A DNA stretch of 64,000 nucleotides from NCBI RefSeq assembly GCF_900205865.1, contig NZ_LT906662.1, positions 2,307,411 through 2,371,410 of the forward strand, read 5' to 3'. Positions 53,832-63,938 of the stretch are shown one piece after another. How positions within the stretch are numbered: position 1 is the stretch's first letter; each line of letters starts with the position of its first letter. Under the pieces are notes generated by a model. It did no database searches, was not told the origin of the DNA, and was given only the letters and a program-made list of their open reading frames with translations. Source of the stretch: Thermoanaerobacterium sp. RBIITD (GTDB lineage: Bacteria; Bacillota; Thermoanaerobacteria; Thermoanaerobacterales; Thermoanaerobacteraceae). Both the position numbers and the translations under genes were made by a program.

Positions 53832-55907
53832 ATGACGTTGAATAATAGGGAATTAGTTAGCAGCATATACGACTGCTGGCTTAGGTTTAAACCTTGCAAC
53901 GAAAAAGTACTTGATGGATATAAGGATTATTTTAATTATATTGTAGTTAAAAGCAATGATAGGATTATTAGCAATGCGGCCAATGAGCTAAAAAAAGCTT
54001 TATCGAATATTAAAGATGCTGATATAGAAATTATCGGCAACATGCCGGAGTCTAATTGCATTTTTGTAGGCACTCCAGATGATTTTAAGGCAGAAGGATT
54101 TAATATTGATTTGGAAAATGAGCTTGAAAATGAAGGCTTTGCCTTAAAGACATTAGAAAAAAATAATCGAAAAATAATGGCAGTAATAGGTGGAAGTGAA
54201 AAAGGCGTACTATATGGTGCTTTTCACCTAATAAGGTCTATATTTAGTGGTAAAAATCTGAAAGATACATTGTGCATTGATAATCCTCAAAATGCTTTTA
54301 GGATATTAAATCATTGGGACAATATGGATGGTAATATTGAAAGAGGATATGCGGGAAAATCTATCTTCTTTAAAGATAATCGCATAGTCCAAGATCTTTC
54401 GAGGATAAAAGATTATGCAAGGCTACTTGCTTCTATTGCAATAAATGGCGTTGTAATAAATAATGTCAACGTCCATCAGCAAGAAACTAAGCTTATTACA
54501 GATGAATTTTTGCCTGATGTAAAAAGGATCGCAGATGTCTTTAGAGATTACGGTATAAAGACATATCTAAGCATAAATTTTGCTTCCCCTGTTGAGATAG
54601 GTGGTCTTTCTACTGCAGACCCGCTTGACGATGAAGTTAAGAATTGGTGGAAAGATGTAGCATCAAAAATATACAGCTACATTCCTGACTTCGGAGGATT
54701 TTTAGTAAAAGCAGATTCAGAGTTTAGACCTGGCCCATTCACATACGGACGCAATCATGCAGATGGTGCAAATATGCTGGCTGAAGCATTAAAGCCATAT
54801 GGCGGTATTGTTATCTGGAGGACTTTTGTATATAACTGCATGGTAGACTGGAGAGACCGCTCTACAGATAGAGCAAAAGCAGCTTATGACAATTTCAAGC
54901 CGCTAGATGGAAAATTCATGGATAATGTTGTCTTGCAAATAAAAAATGGCCCGATGGATTTTCAGATAAGAGAACCTATTACGCCATTATTTGGCGCAAT
55001 GGAGAAGACAAATGTTTTTATGGAGTTTCAGATCACTCAAGAGTACACAGGACAGCAGAAGCATTTATGCTACCTTGTGCCCCTTTGGAAGGAAGCTTTA
55101 GATTTTGATACATTTGCGAAAGGCGAAGGCTCTTTTGTAAAGAAAGTGGTAAATGGCAGCTTATTTGGAGCAAAATACGGCGGAATTGTCGCTGTAGCAA
55201 ACATAGGCGATAGTAAGTCATGGACAGGACATCCTCTTGCACAATCAAATCTCTTCGGTTTCGGAAGGCTTTCATGGAATCCAGACCTTTCGTCAAGAGA
55301 GATTGCTGAGGAATGGGTTAAACTTACATTTGGGTGCGATGAAGAGGTTTTGAAGACGGTTGTACCGATGCTGCTGGAATCTAGGGAGATATATGAGGAG
55401 TATACAAGTCCTCTTGGGATAGGATGGATGGTAAACCCCGGCCATCATTACGGACCTAGTGTAGATGGATACGAGTACTCACATTGGGGAACATACCATT
55501 ACGCCGATTTTAGAGGTATAGGCGTTGACCGCACTGTAGCAACGGGGACAGGTTATACGGCGCAGTACAAAGAGCCTGTTGCGAAAATGTACGAAAACAT
55601 CGATACGTGTCCTGATGAGCTTTTGCTTTTCTTCCATCATGTGCCTTATGACCACAAATTGAAATCAGGGAAAACTGTAATACAGCATATTTACGACACC
55701 CATTTTGAAGGAGTGGAAAGGGCAGAAAAGCTAAGAGAATCTTGGATGAAACTAAAAGAGAAAATAGACGACGAGATATTTAAAGCCGTGTTAGAAAGAT
55801 TAGACATACAGGTTGTTGATGCTAAAGAGTGGAGAGATGTTGTAAATACCTATTTTTACAGAAAGACAGGCATAAAAGATGAACATGGAAGGAAAATTTA
55901 TGAATAA
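53832..55907 (+). CDS. aguA: Alpha-glucuronidase, GH67
   Basis: About 691 residues from ATG 53832 (preceded by GGAGAGTG), the length of AguA. The catalytic acid Glu is in [15 protein letters not shown]; the activating acids are in [21 protein letters not shown] (Asp and Glu). Other family segments are [35 protein letters not shown] and [15 protein letters not shown]. It has no signal peptide. It removes 4-O-methyl-glucuronic acid from the non-reducing end of aldouronic acids with inversion, feeding uxuB/uxuA and freeing xylo-oligosaccharides for the xylanase and xylosidases. Confidence 0.96.
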   Translation: MTLNNRELVSSIYDCWLRFKPCNEKVLDGYKDYFNYIVVKSNDRIISNAANELKKALSNIKDADIEIIGNMPESNCIFVGTPDDFKAEGFNIDLENELENEGFALKTLEKNNRKIMAVIGGSEKGVLYGAFHLIRSIFSGKNLKDTLCIDNPQNAFRILNHWDNMDGNIERGYAGKSIFFKDNRIVQDLSRIKDYARLLASIAINGVVINNVNVHQQETKLITDEFLPDVKRIADVFRDYGIKTYLSINFASPVEIGGLSTADPLDDEVKNWWKDVASKIYSYIPDFGGFLVKADSEFRPGPFTYGRNHADGANMLAEALKPYGGIVIWRTFVYNCMVDWRDRSTDRAKAAYDNFKPLDGKFMDNVVLQIKNGPMDFQIREPITPLFGAMEKTNVFMEFQITQEYTGQQKHLCYLVPLWKEALDFDTFAKGEGSFVKKVVNGSLFGAKYGGIVAVANIGDSKSWTGHPLAQSNLFGFGRLSWNPDLSSREIAEEWVKLTFGCDEEVLKTVVPMLLESREIYEEYTSPLGIGWMVNPGHHYGPSVDGYEYSHWGTYHYADFRGIGVDRTVATGTGYTAQYKEPVAKMYENIDTCPDELLLFFHHVPYDHKLKSGKTVIQHIYDTHFEGVERAEKLRESWMKLKEKIDDEIFKAVLERLDIQVVDAKEWRDVVNTYFYRKTGIKDEHGRKIYE

Positions 55908-55996
55908 CCGTCTAAGGCAAAGCTTGCAATAGAAATACGGTAAAAATCTAAAAATTTGGATTATAAAGTTAGTTGATTGATTGGAGGAAGTTTATT

Positions 55997-57157
55997 ATGA
56001 TTAATATAGCCATCATTGGCGCAGGCAATATTTCTTCTGCTCACATACAAGGCTTATTAGAGTTTAAAGATAGGTGCAAAATTGTAGCAATATCAGACAT
56101 CTACAGAGATAAGGCAGAAGAAAAGAAAAGGCGGTTCGGTTTAAATGATGCTATCGTATATGACGATTACAAAAAGATACTGGAGATGGAAGATGTTGAC
56201 ATTGTTGACATATGTACACCGCCATACACACATGCAGACATTGCAGTGGATAGTTTAAATGCCAGAAAGAATGTAATCGTAGAAAAGCCAATGGCAGCAT
56301 CACTAGAAGAGTGCGACAGGATGATAGAAGCGTCAAGGAAAAACAAAAAACTCTTGTCGGTAATAGCGCAGAATCGCTTCAGGACTCAATTTATGAAATT
56401 AAAAAAGATCGTTGAGTCAGGCCTGGCAGGTGATATAGTACATGCACAAGTAGACTCATTTTGGTGGAGAGGTCATTCGTACTACGATCTGTGGTGGAGA
56501 GGTACATGGGAAAAAGAAGGTGGAGGATGCACATTAAATCACGCAATACACCATATAGACATGCTTATATGGCTTTTAGGAATGCCTGAAGAAGTACAGG
56601 CTGTCATGAACAATGTAGCACATGACAACGCCGAAGTTGAAGACATATCGATAGCGATACTTAAGTATAAAAGTGGTGCGTTAACTCAAATAACCAGTTC
56701 AGTTGTGCACCACGGCGAGGAGCAGCAGATAATACTTCAAGGGAAAAAGGCGAGGATATCTGTACCGTGGAAAGTATATGCATCTACAGCATCAAGCAAT
56801 GGTTTTCCATCAGGCAGAGATGAAGAATTAGAAAAGAAGATACAAGATTATTATGACAGCTTGGAAGAAACGAAGTACAGCGGTCATACTCCACAAATAG
56901 ATGATGTATTAAAGGCATTAGAATCAGAACATGAAATCTTGGTAAAAGGTAGCGACGGAAGGAATGCCTTAGAGCTTATAACGGCTATCTACAAAGCAGC
57001 AACAACAAGGGAAGTTGTAAAGCTTCCACTTAATAAAGATGATCCATTCTATACAGTAGATGGCATAATGTCAAGTGTACCTCATTTTTATGAGAAAAAA
57101 ACGTTTGTAGAAAATTTCAATGACGAACGTATAACATTTGGAAGAGATATTAAGTAA
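55997..57157 (+). CDS. Gfo/Idh/MocA-family oxidoreductase in the glucuronoxylan operon
   Basis: About 386 residues from ATG 55997 (TTGGAGGAAG upstream). The NAD(P) motif is IAIIGAGNISSAHIQGL (residues 4-20), the catalytic lysine is in VIVEKPMAASLEECDR (~95), QNRFRTQFMKLK follows, and the substrate pocket has GGGCTLNHAIHHIDMLIWLLG, where the usual Asp before Gly-x-His is Asn. Located between aguA and a second dehydrogenase in a xylan operon, it may oxidise an uronic acid, xylose derivative or glycoside; no substrate can be read from the sequence. Confidence 0.88.
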   Translation: MINIAIIGAGNISSAHIQGLLEFKDRCKIVAISDIYRDKAEEKKRRFGLNDAIVYDDYKKILEMEDVDIVDICTPPYTHADIAVDSLNARKNVIVEKPMAASLEECDRMIEASRKNKKLLSVIAQNRFRTQFMKLKKIVESGLAGDIVHAQVDSFWWRGHSYYDLWWRGTWEKEGGGCTLNHAIHHIDMLIWLLGMPEEVQAVMNNVAHDNAEVEDISIAILKYKSGALTQITSSVVHHGEEQQIILQGKKARISVPWKVYASTASSNGFPSGRDEELEKKIQDYYDSLEETKYSGHTPQIDDVLKALESEHEILVKGSDGRNALELITAIYKAATTREVVKLPLNKDDPFYTVDGIMSSVPHFYEKKTFVENFNDERITFGRDIK

Positions 57158-57176
57158 AAATAGGGAGGAATACCAA

Positions 57177-58247
57177 ATGAGCAAAGAAAACGGCATGTAC
57201 TATATGCCTGAAAGCAGGGCTAAAAAAGTCTGCAGTGAAGGAGATTTTGAATTTGCAGCAATTGGACTAGATCATGGGCACATATATGGAATGACAAAAG
57301 GACTAATAGAAGCTGGTGCTGAAGTAAAATGGGTGTATGACAAGGACCCAGAGAAAGTTGAAAGATTCATAAAAGCATTTCCTACTGCAAAAAAGGCCAG
57401 AGACGAAGATGAAATACTGATGGATAACTCAGTTAAATTGGTAGCAAGTGCAGCAATACCATCAGAAAGGTGCGCTATAGGCTTAAAAGCCATGGATGCT
57501 GGCAAAGATTACTTTGCAGACAAGCCGCCTATGACAACCAGAGAGCAACTGGAGCAGGCTAAAGACAAAGTGAAAAAGACGAAGAGAAAATATGCAGTCT
57601 ACTATGGTGAAAGGCTTCACAATGAAGCATCTGTCTATGCAGGACAATTAGTAGAAAAAGGGGCAATAGGCAGAGTAATACAAGTCATTGGCATGGGGCC
57701 ACATAGAGAAGGAAAGGGAAGGCCTGACTGGTTCTACGAAAAAGACAAATTTGGAGGAATACTTTGCGATATAGGAAGCCATCAAATAGAACAGTTTTTG
57801 TATTATACAGGTGCAAAAGATGCTAGGGTCCAATCGGCAAAAGTAGCAAATTACAATCATAAACAGTATCCTACTTTTGAGGACTTTGGCGATGTGACGC
57901 TAATTGGCGATAATGGAGCCACAGGCTATTTTAGGCTTGACTGGTTTACTCCAGATGGCCTTGGCACATGGGGAGACGGAAGGCTATTTATATTAGGAAC
58001 AGATGGATATATAGAACTTAGAAAGTACATCGATGTTGCCAGAGAAAATACGACAGACCACGTGTACCTGGCAAATAAAGATGGCGAATATCATATGGAT
58101 GTAAAGGGGAAAGTCGGATTTCCCTTCTTTGGTGAATTAATACTGGACTCAATAAACAGGACAGAAAATGCAATGACCCAAGAGCATATATTTAAAGCTA
58201 TAGAGCTAGCATTAGAGGCTCAAACAAATGCAATAAAGGTAGAATGA
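57177..58247 (+). CDS. Divergent Gfo/Idh/MocA-like oxidoreductase
   Basis: About 356 residues from ATG 57177, chosen for AGGGAGGA upstream; earlier in-frame starts overlap the previous gene. The fold is that of the Gfo/Idh/MocA family, but the nucleotide loop reads AAIGLDHGHIYGMTKGL instead of GxGxxG, and the EKP motif is ADKPPMTTREQ. GERLHNEASVYAGQLV and GGILCDIGSHQIEQFLYYTG keep the Asp-Gly-x-His substrate motif. It overlaps no gene and lies 30 bases before GH52. The changed cofactor loop suggests an altered cofactor mode or a non-classical member; the pair with the preceding gene may act together. Confidence 0.82.
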   Translation: MSKENGMYYMPESRAKKVCSEGDFEFAAIGLDHGHIYGMTKGLIEAGAEVKWVYDKDPEKVERFIKAFPTAKKARDEDEILMDNSVKLVASAAIPSERCAIGLKAMDAGKDYFADKPPMTTREQLEQAKDKVKKTKRKYAVYYGERLHNEASVYAGQLVEKGAIGRVIQVIGMGPHREGKGRPDWFYEKDKFGGILCDIGSHQIEQFLYYTGAKDARVQSAKVANYNHKQYPTFEDFGDVTLIGDNGATGYFRLDWFTPDGLGTWGDGRLFILGTDGYIELRKYIDVARENTTDHVYLANKDGEYHMDVKGKVGFPFFGELILDSINRTENAMTQEHIFKAIELALEAQTNAIKVE

Positions 58248-58277
58248 AATTTATAATCTTAAAAAGAGGTGTTTCAC

Positions 58278-60320
58278 ATGATAAGTAAATCTTTTTATGC
58301 GCATCACAGCGCATTTGGAGCTTTTTCAAGTTTTGTGATTGGCAAATGCGGCAAAGGCGGTGGCGTTGTACTAAATGATGTGCGGCCGCCTGATAACAAT
58401 GTCTATATTGGATACAAAAGAGATGGAGTGATAAACCTACTTCCATTTATTAAAGATGATACAAAAAATGCTGAGGAAGAATTTACAGGAGAAGTTTCTA
58501 ACAATAGTGGAGAAAAAAACATAAAGATTTTTAAAGAAGATGAAATAGAAAGGGAAATGGGATGGGCATCAGACACATGGACTGCTGGAAACCTTAGATT
58601 TTCAATACTTACTCCATTTGGATACGTCAAAAATCCTGCAGTGATGGATGAAAATGAGAAAAAACTCGCACTGGCTCCTGTCATATTTGTGCAGTTGACG
58701 ATGGACAACACTGACAGCGATAAGGATGCTGAGATGATATTTGGCTTTGAAGGACCTAAAAGGATATTATCTGAGCTAACAGACGGAAAGTACTTAGGTG
58801 GTGCCTTTGAAAGAAAATACGGTTTTGCCATCAAAAAAAGTGATGATGTAAGAGAATTGTCAAGACTTGATATTTTGACGTCATGGGCAAATGGCAATTA
58901 TCAAAACCACGGTCTTGGTAGAGCACCTTCTTTGATATTTAAAGTTACTGCAGGTGCCAAGAGAACATTTACTATTGCATTAGCAACTTATCAAAGTGGA
59001 ATTATAACGACAGGAATTGATACTGAGTTTTACTATACTTCTGTGTTTAAGTCGCTAGAGGATGTCCTTGCGTTTGGTCTTGACAATGTTGATTATTATA
59101 TAAATTTGGCTAGAGAAAGGGATGAAGAGCTTAGGAAAAGCGGACTCAATGAATACAGGCAGTTTTTGCTAGCTCATGCTGCTCACAGCTATTATGCCAG
59201 CACTGAGCTTCTTAAAAGAACCGATGGTACGCCTTTATGGGTTGTAAATGAAGGCGAATATATAATGATAAACACATTTGATTTGACGGTTGATCATGTC
59301 TTCTGGGAAATGAGATTTCACCCGTGGACTATTACAAATACACTGGACTTGTACGTAGAAAATTACAGCTACAAGGACCAAGCAGGTCTTGCATTTACAC
59401 ATGATATGGGTGTTGCAAATGGTTTTTCTAAAAAAGGGTATTCTTCTTATGAACTTCCTAACCTTACAGGATGCTTCAGTTATATGACTCATGAGGAGCT
59501 TTTAAACTGGGTGCTGACAGGTTCTGTCTATGCCATAAAAATGAACGACAAAGAATGGCTTAATAAGAACATGGATGTTTTTTCTGAATGCTTTGATTCC
59601 ATCATTGCAAGGGATAAGAATAACGACGGGATAATGGATGTGGACAGTTCAAGATGCCAAAATGGCTCAGAGATAACTACTTATGACAGCCTTGATGAAA
59701 GCCTTGGTCAGGCAAGAAATAATTTATACCTTGGCGTAAAGACGTGGGCAGCGTATGTAGTACTACATGGACTATTTAAAGAAAATGGATTGGAAGAAAA
59801 GGCGAAAAAAGCGCTAGAAAAGGCGAAAGAGGCTGCAAATACAATTGTTGGCAAGTTTGATACAGAAAATCAGTATATCCCTGCTGTATTTGAAAATGGC
59901 AATACATCTAGGATAATACCGGCTGTTGAGGCGTTGGTTTATCCGTACGTTGTAGGATATACTGACTTTGTAAGCGAAACAGGCACTTTTAGCGAGCTGA
60001 TTAAAGTATTGAAGAAGCATGTTATGACGATTATGAAACCGGATATATGCATAGATGAAGTATCTGGTGGCTGGAAGCTTTCCTCAACAAGCAAGAATAC
60101 ATGGAACAGCAAGATATTCTTGTGTCAATATGTCATAAAAGATGTGCTTAATATAGACTTTGGAGATAAAGAGGTTGAGTGGGATAGGGTACATGCAATG
60201 TGGCAACAGGTGTCTTGCAGTGAAGATTGTGCTACAGACCAGGTTAATAGCGACACAGGTTCACCTAGAGGAAGCCGTCTCTATCCGAGGCTTGTAACCA
60301 GCATACTGTGGATGAAATAA
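58278..60320 (+). CDS. Beta-xylosidase, GH52
   Basis: About 680 residues from ATG 58278 (AAAGAGGTG upstream), no signal peptide. The N-terminus ([18 protein letters not shown], then [20 protein letters not shown]) and the length are those of GH52 beta-xylosidases. The nucleophile Glu is likely in [27 protein letters not shown] (read in two parts) and the acid/base Asp in [20 protein letters not shown], matching the known Glu and Asp of the Geobacillus enzyme. It releases xylose from the xylobiose and xylo-oligosaccharides left by GH10 and GH67 in the cytoplasm. A GH39 xylosidase remnant follows. Confidence 0.93.
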   Translation: MISKSFYAHHSAFGAFSSFVIGKCGKGGGVVLNDVRPPDNNVYIGYKRDGVINLLPFIKDDTKNAEEEFTGEVSNNSGEKNIKIFKEDEIEREMGWASDTWTAGNLRFSILTPFGYVKNPAVMDENEKKLALAPVIFVQLTMDNTDSDKDAEMIFGFEGPKRILSELTDGKYLGGAFERKYGFAIKKSDDVRELSRLDILTSWANGNYQNHGLGRAPSLIFKVTAGAKRTFTIALATYQSGIITTGIDTEFYYTSVFKSLEDVLAFGLDNVDYYINLARERDEELRKSGLNEYRQFLLAHAAHSYYASTELLKRTDGTPLWVVNEGEYIMINTFDLTVDHVFWEMRFHPWTITNTLDLYVENYSYKDQAGLAFTHDMGVANGFSKKGYSSYELPNLTGCFSYMTHEELLNWVLTGSVYAIKMNDKEWLNKNMDVFSECFDSIIARDKNNDGIMDVDSSRCQNGSEITTYDSLDESLGQARNNLYLGVKTWAAYVVLHGLFKENGLEEKAKKALEKAKEAANTIVGKFDTENQYIPAVFENGNTSRIIPAVEALVYPYVVGYTDFVSETGTFSELIKVLKKHVMTIMKPDICIDEVSGGWKLSSTSKNTWNSKIFLCQYVIKDVLNIDFGDKEVEWDRVHAMWQQVSCSEDCATDQVNSDTGSPRGSRLYPRLVTSILWMK

Positions 60321-60349
60321 TTTTTAAAATTGCTATCGGGGGTCTTAAC

Positions 60350-60481
60350 ATGGTAAAAATAAAGATACCAAAAAATTCTAATGGCAAAAAATTCACCAGT
60401 AGATGGAGATATTGTGTAGGTACAGGAAGATTGGGACTTGCGCTGCAAAAAGAGTATATTGATACTTTAAAATTTGATTAA
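60350..60481 (+). pseudogene. xynB: 5' remnant of a GH39 beta-xylosidase gene
   Basis: ATG 60350 follows GGGGGT and opens 43 codons: [15 protein letters not shown], then [18 protein letters not shown] and KEYIDTLKF, before a TAA formed at the insertion-sequence junction. This is the distinctive N-terminus of Thermoanaerobacterium-type GH39 beta-xylosidases ([19 protein letters not shown]), which are ~500 residues long. All catalytic residues are gone, so it is non-functional. It lies 29 bases after GH52 in the same operon, so the intact gene was the second xylosidase of the locus. Confidence 0.85.
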
Positions 60482-60482
60482 G

Positions 60483-62248
60483 GTGTCAAAAGTATTTTTT
60501 TCATCCAAGTTTAGATGAAATATGGTAAAATAGAAATATAAACAAAAGGAAATAGAAGGAGCGATACATAGCCATGGCATTCAAACCAAACGAATATCAA
60601 CAAATCACAATGGAGGACAGATTCTTAAACTTGGATGATAGAACAAAAAAGTTTGTTTTAAACTCATGGGCAAAAGATTTTGCTGAAATCATATTTCCAG
60701 CAATCAACGAGAAGCGCTTTTCCGTATTGTACAGTGACAATCCAGCTTCTCGTCCAAACAGTCCTGTAAACGCAATAATTGGAGCCTTAATACTAAAAGA
60801 AATGTTTAACCTTACAGACGACGAACTATTAGCAAGCATCCTATGTGATGTTCGTTTCCAGTACGCCCTTCACACTACAAGCTTCAAAAGTCAACCTTTC
60901 AGTGATAGGACTTTTAGCCGCTTCCGTGAAAGGCTATATCTTTACAATCTAGAAACAGGAAGAGATCTTCTTCATGAAGAAATGGAAGCCATGGCAAACG
61001 TATTTGTAAAATACTTTGATATAAATCCATCAGTAAAAAGAATGGACAGCATTATGGTATCATCCAGTTGCAAAAAAATGTCCAGATTAGAAATACTATA
61101 CACATGCGTAGCAAATATGGTCAAAGCAGTATACAAAACAGGAGAATATGAGTATCTCAAAAACATGGAACACTACTTAGACGAAGACGACAGAAACAAA
61201 ACAATCTATCATAGAAAAAACGAAGACATAACAAAGAGACTTCAAGAAATAATTGAAGATGCTTATACGCTAATAAAAGAATTAGGAGAAGCATACGCTG
61301 AGTTACCAGAATATCAGCTATTACAGCGTGTACTAAAAGAACAAACAGAAATAACAGAAGAAGGCAAGATAGTACCAGTAGAAAAAGAAAAAATAAGCCC
61401 TGACAGTCTCCAAAACCCAAGCGACCCAGATGCAACATACCGCAAAAAAGCAGGAAAAGACCATAAAGGCTATGTAGCTAACATAGTAGAAACAATAGAT
61501 GAAAAAGGCTCCATAATAACCAGCTATGACTATGATGTAAACACACACAGCGATAGCAGCTTTTGCAAAGAAACAATAGAAAAGCTTGGGAAACAAGAAA
61601 AAGAAATAACAATAATAGCAGATGGAGCTTACAGCAGCATTGAAAACATAGAACTTGCAAAGAAAAACAATATCGAACTAATAACAACAGCTCTTATAGG
61701 GAAATTACCAGATGAAATACAAAGCGAATTTAAATTAGATGAAGTAACCCATGAAATAATCAAATGCCCAAAAGGAGAAAAACCATACAAAACAAGATAC
61801 TATGAAAAAACAGGATTATATAGAGCATCCTTTAATAAAAAAACATGTGAACATTGTCCACTAAGAGAAAAATGTGGAGCAAAGCTACAGAAAAAATCAG
61901 CGTATGTATTAATAACAGCGAAAACAATACAGAGAGCAAGCTATTTAAAAAAGATGTCAACAGAAAAATACAGTGTACTTCAAAAGATAAGAAATGGAGT
62001 GGAGGGTATACCATCAATACTAAGACGAAAATATCATGTAGATGTGATACCTGTAAGGGGATTAGTGCGCTCAAAAATCTGGTTTTCATTCAAAATAGGA
62101 GCTATAAACGCAAAAAAAGTACTAAAAATGGCAGCGGAGATGGCTGCGAGTTTGTATAAAAATATCGAAATCAAATTTATTCTTACAAAAACAGGTAAAA
62201 TCCAAGCAGAGTTGTTATTAGTAGCTTAAAAAATGTCACTTATGACAC
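60483..62248 (+). mobile_element. IS1182-like insertion sequence
   Basis: About 1.77 kb bounded by imperfect terminal inverted repeats: left GTGTCAAAAGTATTTTTT, right (inverted) GTGTCATAAGTGACATTTT. It encloses one intact transposase gene; an extended -10 TGGTAAAAT at 60523 precedes it. The flanks (TTGATTAAG and TCAAATCAA) are not a target duplication and belong to two different genes, so the element sits at a deletion junction. End coordinates are uncertain by about 10 bases. Confidence 0.82.
60574..62229 (+). CDS. IS1182-family transposase
   Basis: A 551-residue DDE transposase, full length. The N-terminal DUF772-like DNA-binding domain has NSPVNAIIGALILKEMFNLTDDELL and FSDRTFSRFRERLY. The catalytic domain shows the first Asp region HKGYVANIVETIDEKG, the second Asp in IIADGAYSSIENIELA, Cys pairs CEHCPLREKCG, and the Glu region NGVEGIPSILRRKYHVDVIPVRGLVRSK. 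No frameshift or stop interrupts it, so it may be active. SD-like AGAAGGAG lies 11 nt before ATG. Its A-rich codon use (many AAA, ATA) is somewhat stronger than in neighbouring genes. Confidence 0.92.
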   Translation: MAFKPNEYQQITMEDRFLNLDDRTKKFVLNSWAKDFAEIIFPAINEKRFSVLYSDNPASRPNSPVNAIIGALILKEMFNLTDDELLASILCDVRFQYALHTTSFKSQPFSDRTFSRFRERLYLYNLETGRDLLHEEMEAMANVFVKYFDINPSVKRMDSIMVSSSCKKMSRLEILYTCVANMVKAVYKTGEYEYLKNMEHYLDEDDRNKTIYHRKNEDITKRLQEIIEDAYTLIKELGEAYAELPEYQLLQRVLKEQTEITEEGKIVPVEKEKISPDSLQNPSDPDATYRKKAGKDHKGYVANIVETIDEKGSIITSYDYDVNTHSDSSFCKETIEKLGKQEKEITIIADGAYSSIENIELAKKNNIELITTALIGKLPDEIQSEFKLDEVTHEIIKCPKGEKPYKTRYYEKTGLYRASFNKKTCEHCPLREKCGAKLQKKSAYVLITAKTIQRASYLKKMSTEKYSVLQKIRNGVEGIPSILRRKYHVDVIPVRGLVRSKIWFSFKIGAINAKKVLKMAAEMAASLYKNIEIKFILTKTGKIQAELLLVA

Positions 62249-62738
62249 TCAAATCAATGGTATAAAAATAGAGTTTCCAGAGATCAGCCAGATGGCATCT
62301 AAAGCTGAGCATGAAGAGTTTATAATTAATCCCGATGACAAATTGTTTATAGCTCCCGATGATATGGCAGAAGCAATAAAGCAATATTGTGTAGAAACGG
62401 GGCAGGGTTTGCCTCAGGATATCGGTGATATAGCGAGAGCTGCTTACAATGGTATAGTTGAACAATACAAAAATTGCTTAAACAATTTAGAAGACATTGT
62501 AGGAAGAGAAATAGATATTATCCATATGGTTGGCGGAGGAATACAGGATAAGTTCCTGTGTAAGTTAACTGCGGATACTACGGGTAAAATAGTTGTAACA
62601 GGACCTGTAGAAGCGTCAATCTATGGCAACGTGATAGTCCAACTTATGGCTTTGGGATTTATAAAAGATTTAAAAGAGGGAAGAAAAATAATAAAGAATT
62701 CTATAGAGCAAGAGAGGTATTCTACACCAACTGAATAG
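62249..62738 (+). pseudogene. rhaB: 3' remnant of a rhamnulokinase (FGGY kinase) gene
   Basis: The frame is open from the insertion-sequence end (NGIKIEFPEISQMASKAEHEEFIINPDD read in pieces) through residue segments FIAPDDMAEAIKQYCVETGQ, IARAAYNGIVEQYKNCL, IIHMVGGGIQDKFLCKLTADTTG and VTGPVEASIYGNVIVQLMALG. These are the C-terminal ATP-binding third of an FGGY carbohydrate kinase, best resembling RhaB. About two thirds of a usual ~480 residues, including the sugar site, are missing, and no ribosome site precedes the internal ATG at 62292. It is the other broken end of the deletion. Confidence 0.82.
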
Positions 62739-62791
62739 TATACTAATTTTTATTATTTTTAGTTATAAATACTTATGAGGGGGAAATAAAA

Positions 62792-63937
62792 ATGTTAAAT
62801 TTATCTACGACTTATGCTAATTTAAAGCTTAAAACGCCTATAATTGTAGGTTCTGCTGGTATAACTGGTTCTATTGAATTGTTGCAAAGAGCGGAAGAAT
62901 GTGGAGCAGGTGCTGTAGTAACTAAAAGTTTATTTCAGAAGGAAATTTCTAGAAAATCACCGACACCTCGATTTAAGATAGTAAAACATACTAATACATT
63001 TACGTTTTACACATATGAGCAGGCAAGTGAATTGAATCCACAAGAATATGCAGAATTTATTTTTAATGCAAAACAAAAATTGAGTATACCTGTTATCGCT
63101 AGTATTAATTGCTATACGGATGATGCTTGGATTGAATATAGTAAATTAATGGAGGAAGCGGGAGCTGATGCAATAGAGCTTAATCTTTCATGCCCTCATG
63201 GAGTACACATTATGTCTGGTATGAACATTATTGAAGAAATGGTGCATACAACGAAAATAGTAAAAAATAACGTTAAGATACCTGTAATACCCAAAATGAC
63301 ACCGCAATCTGCAAATCCAGGATCTGATGCATTGAGGCTAGAACAAGCGGGAGCTGATGGACTTGTTATGTTTAATAGATTTACAGGTCTTGATATAGAT
63401 ATAGAAAAAGAAATACCAATTTTACATGGTGGATATGCAGGGCATGGTGGACCATGGGCTATTATGTATGGGTTGAGATGGATAAGTGCTGTATCGCCAA
63501 AATTAAAGTGTAGTATAAGTGCTAGTGGAGGCGTAATGAATGGTGAAGATGCTATTAAATATATATTATCTGGGGCATCTGCTGTTCAAATTGTTACAAC
63601 AGTTTTTTTAAATGGTTATGAAGTAATAAAACAAATAAATAAATATTTAGAACAATATTTAGATAGGAAAGGATATCGCACCATTAATGATTTTAAAGGC
63701 AAAGTTTGTGATAAAATTCTTGATATGGAATCAGTTGATAGAAGACATTGGGGAGTTGCAAGTATAAATAAGGATAAATGTATTGGTTGTGGAAAGTGTT
63801 TTAATGTTTGTATATATGATGCAATTAAAAACGATAAAGAAAAATTTATGATAAAAGAAAATTGTGATGGGTGTGGATTATGCATTGAAGTTTGTCCTGT
63901 TAATGCAATTTCAATGGTTGAAAAGGAGAGAAATTAA
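62792..63937 (+). CDS. PreA-like dihydroorotate dehydrogenase-family protein with 2x[4Fe-4S]
   Basis: A 381-residue protein. Residues 1-300 form an FMN-binding dihydroorotate/dihydropyrimidine dehydrogenase barrel: VGSAGITGS, AIELNLSCPHGVHIMSG (with the Cys that serves as active-site base in this class), IPVIPKMTPQ, SISASGGVMNGEDA and GASAVQIVT. A C-terminal ferredoxin domain has CIGCGKCFNVC and CDGCGLCIEVCP. It is the size of PreA, but dihydropyrimidine dehydrogenase needs PreT, and the next gene begins an FAD flavoprotein of a different look. The substrate is unknown. Ribosome site GAGGGGG. Confidence 0.85.
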   Translation: MLNLSTTYANLKLKTPIIVGSAGITGSIELLQRAEECGAGAVVTKSLFQKEISRKSPTPRFKIVKHTNTFTFYTYEQASELNPQEYAEFIFNAKQKLSIPVIASINCYTDDAWIEYSKLMEEAGADAIELNLSCPHGVHIMSGMNIIEEMVHTTKIVKNNVKIPVIPKMTPQSANPGSDALRLEQAGADGLVMFNRFTGLDIDIEKEIPILHGGYAGHGGPWAIMYGLRWISAVSPKLKCSISASGGVMNGEDAIKYILSGASAVQIVTTVFLNGYEVIKQINKYLEQYLDRKGYRTINDFKGKVCDKILDMESVDRRHWGVASINKDKCIGCGKCFNVCIYDAIKNDKEKFMIKENCDGCGLCIEVCPVNAISMVEKERN

Positions 63938-63938
63938 A

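Noticed and set aside
60479-62254. A target-site duplication around the insertion sequence
   Set aside because: Flanks TTGATTAAG and TCAAATCAA do not match, and the coding remnants on each side come from different genes.
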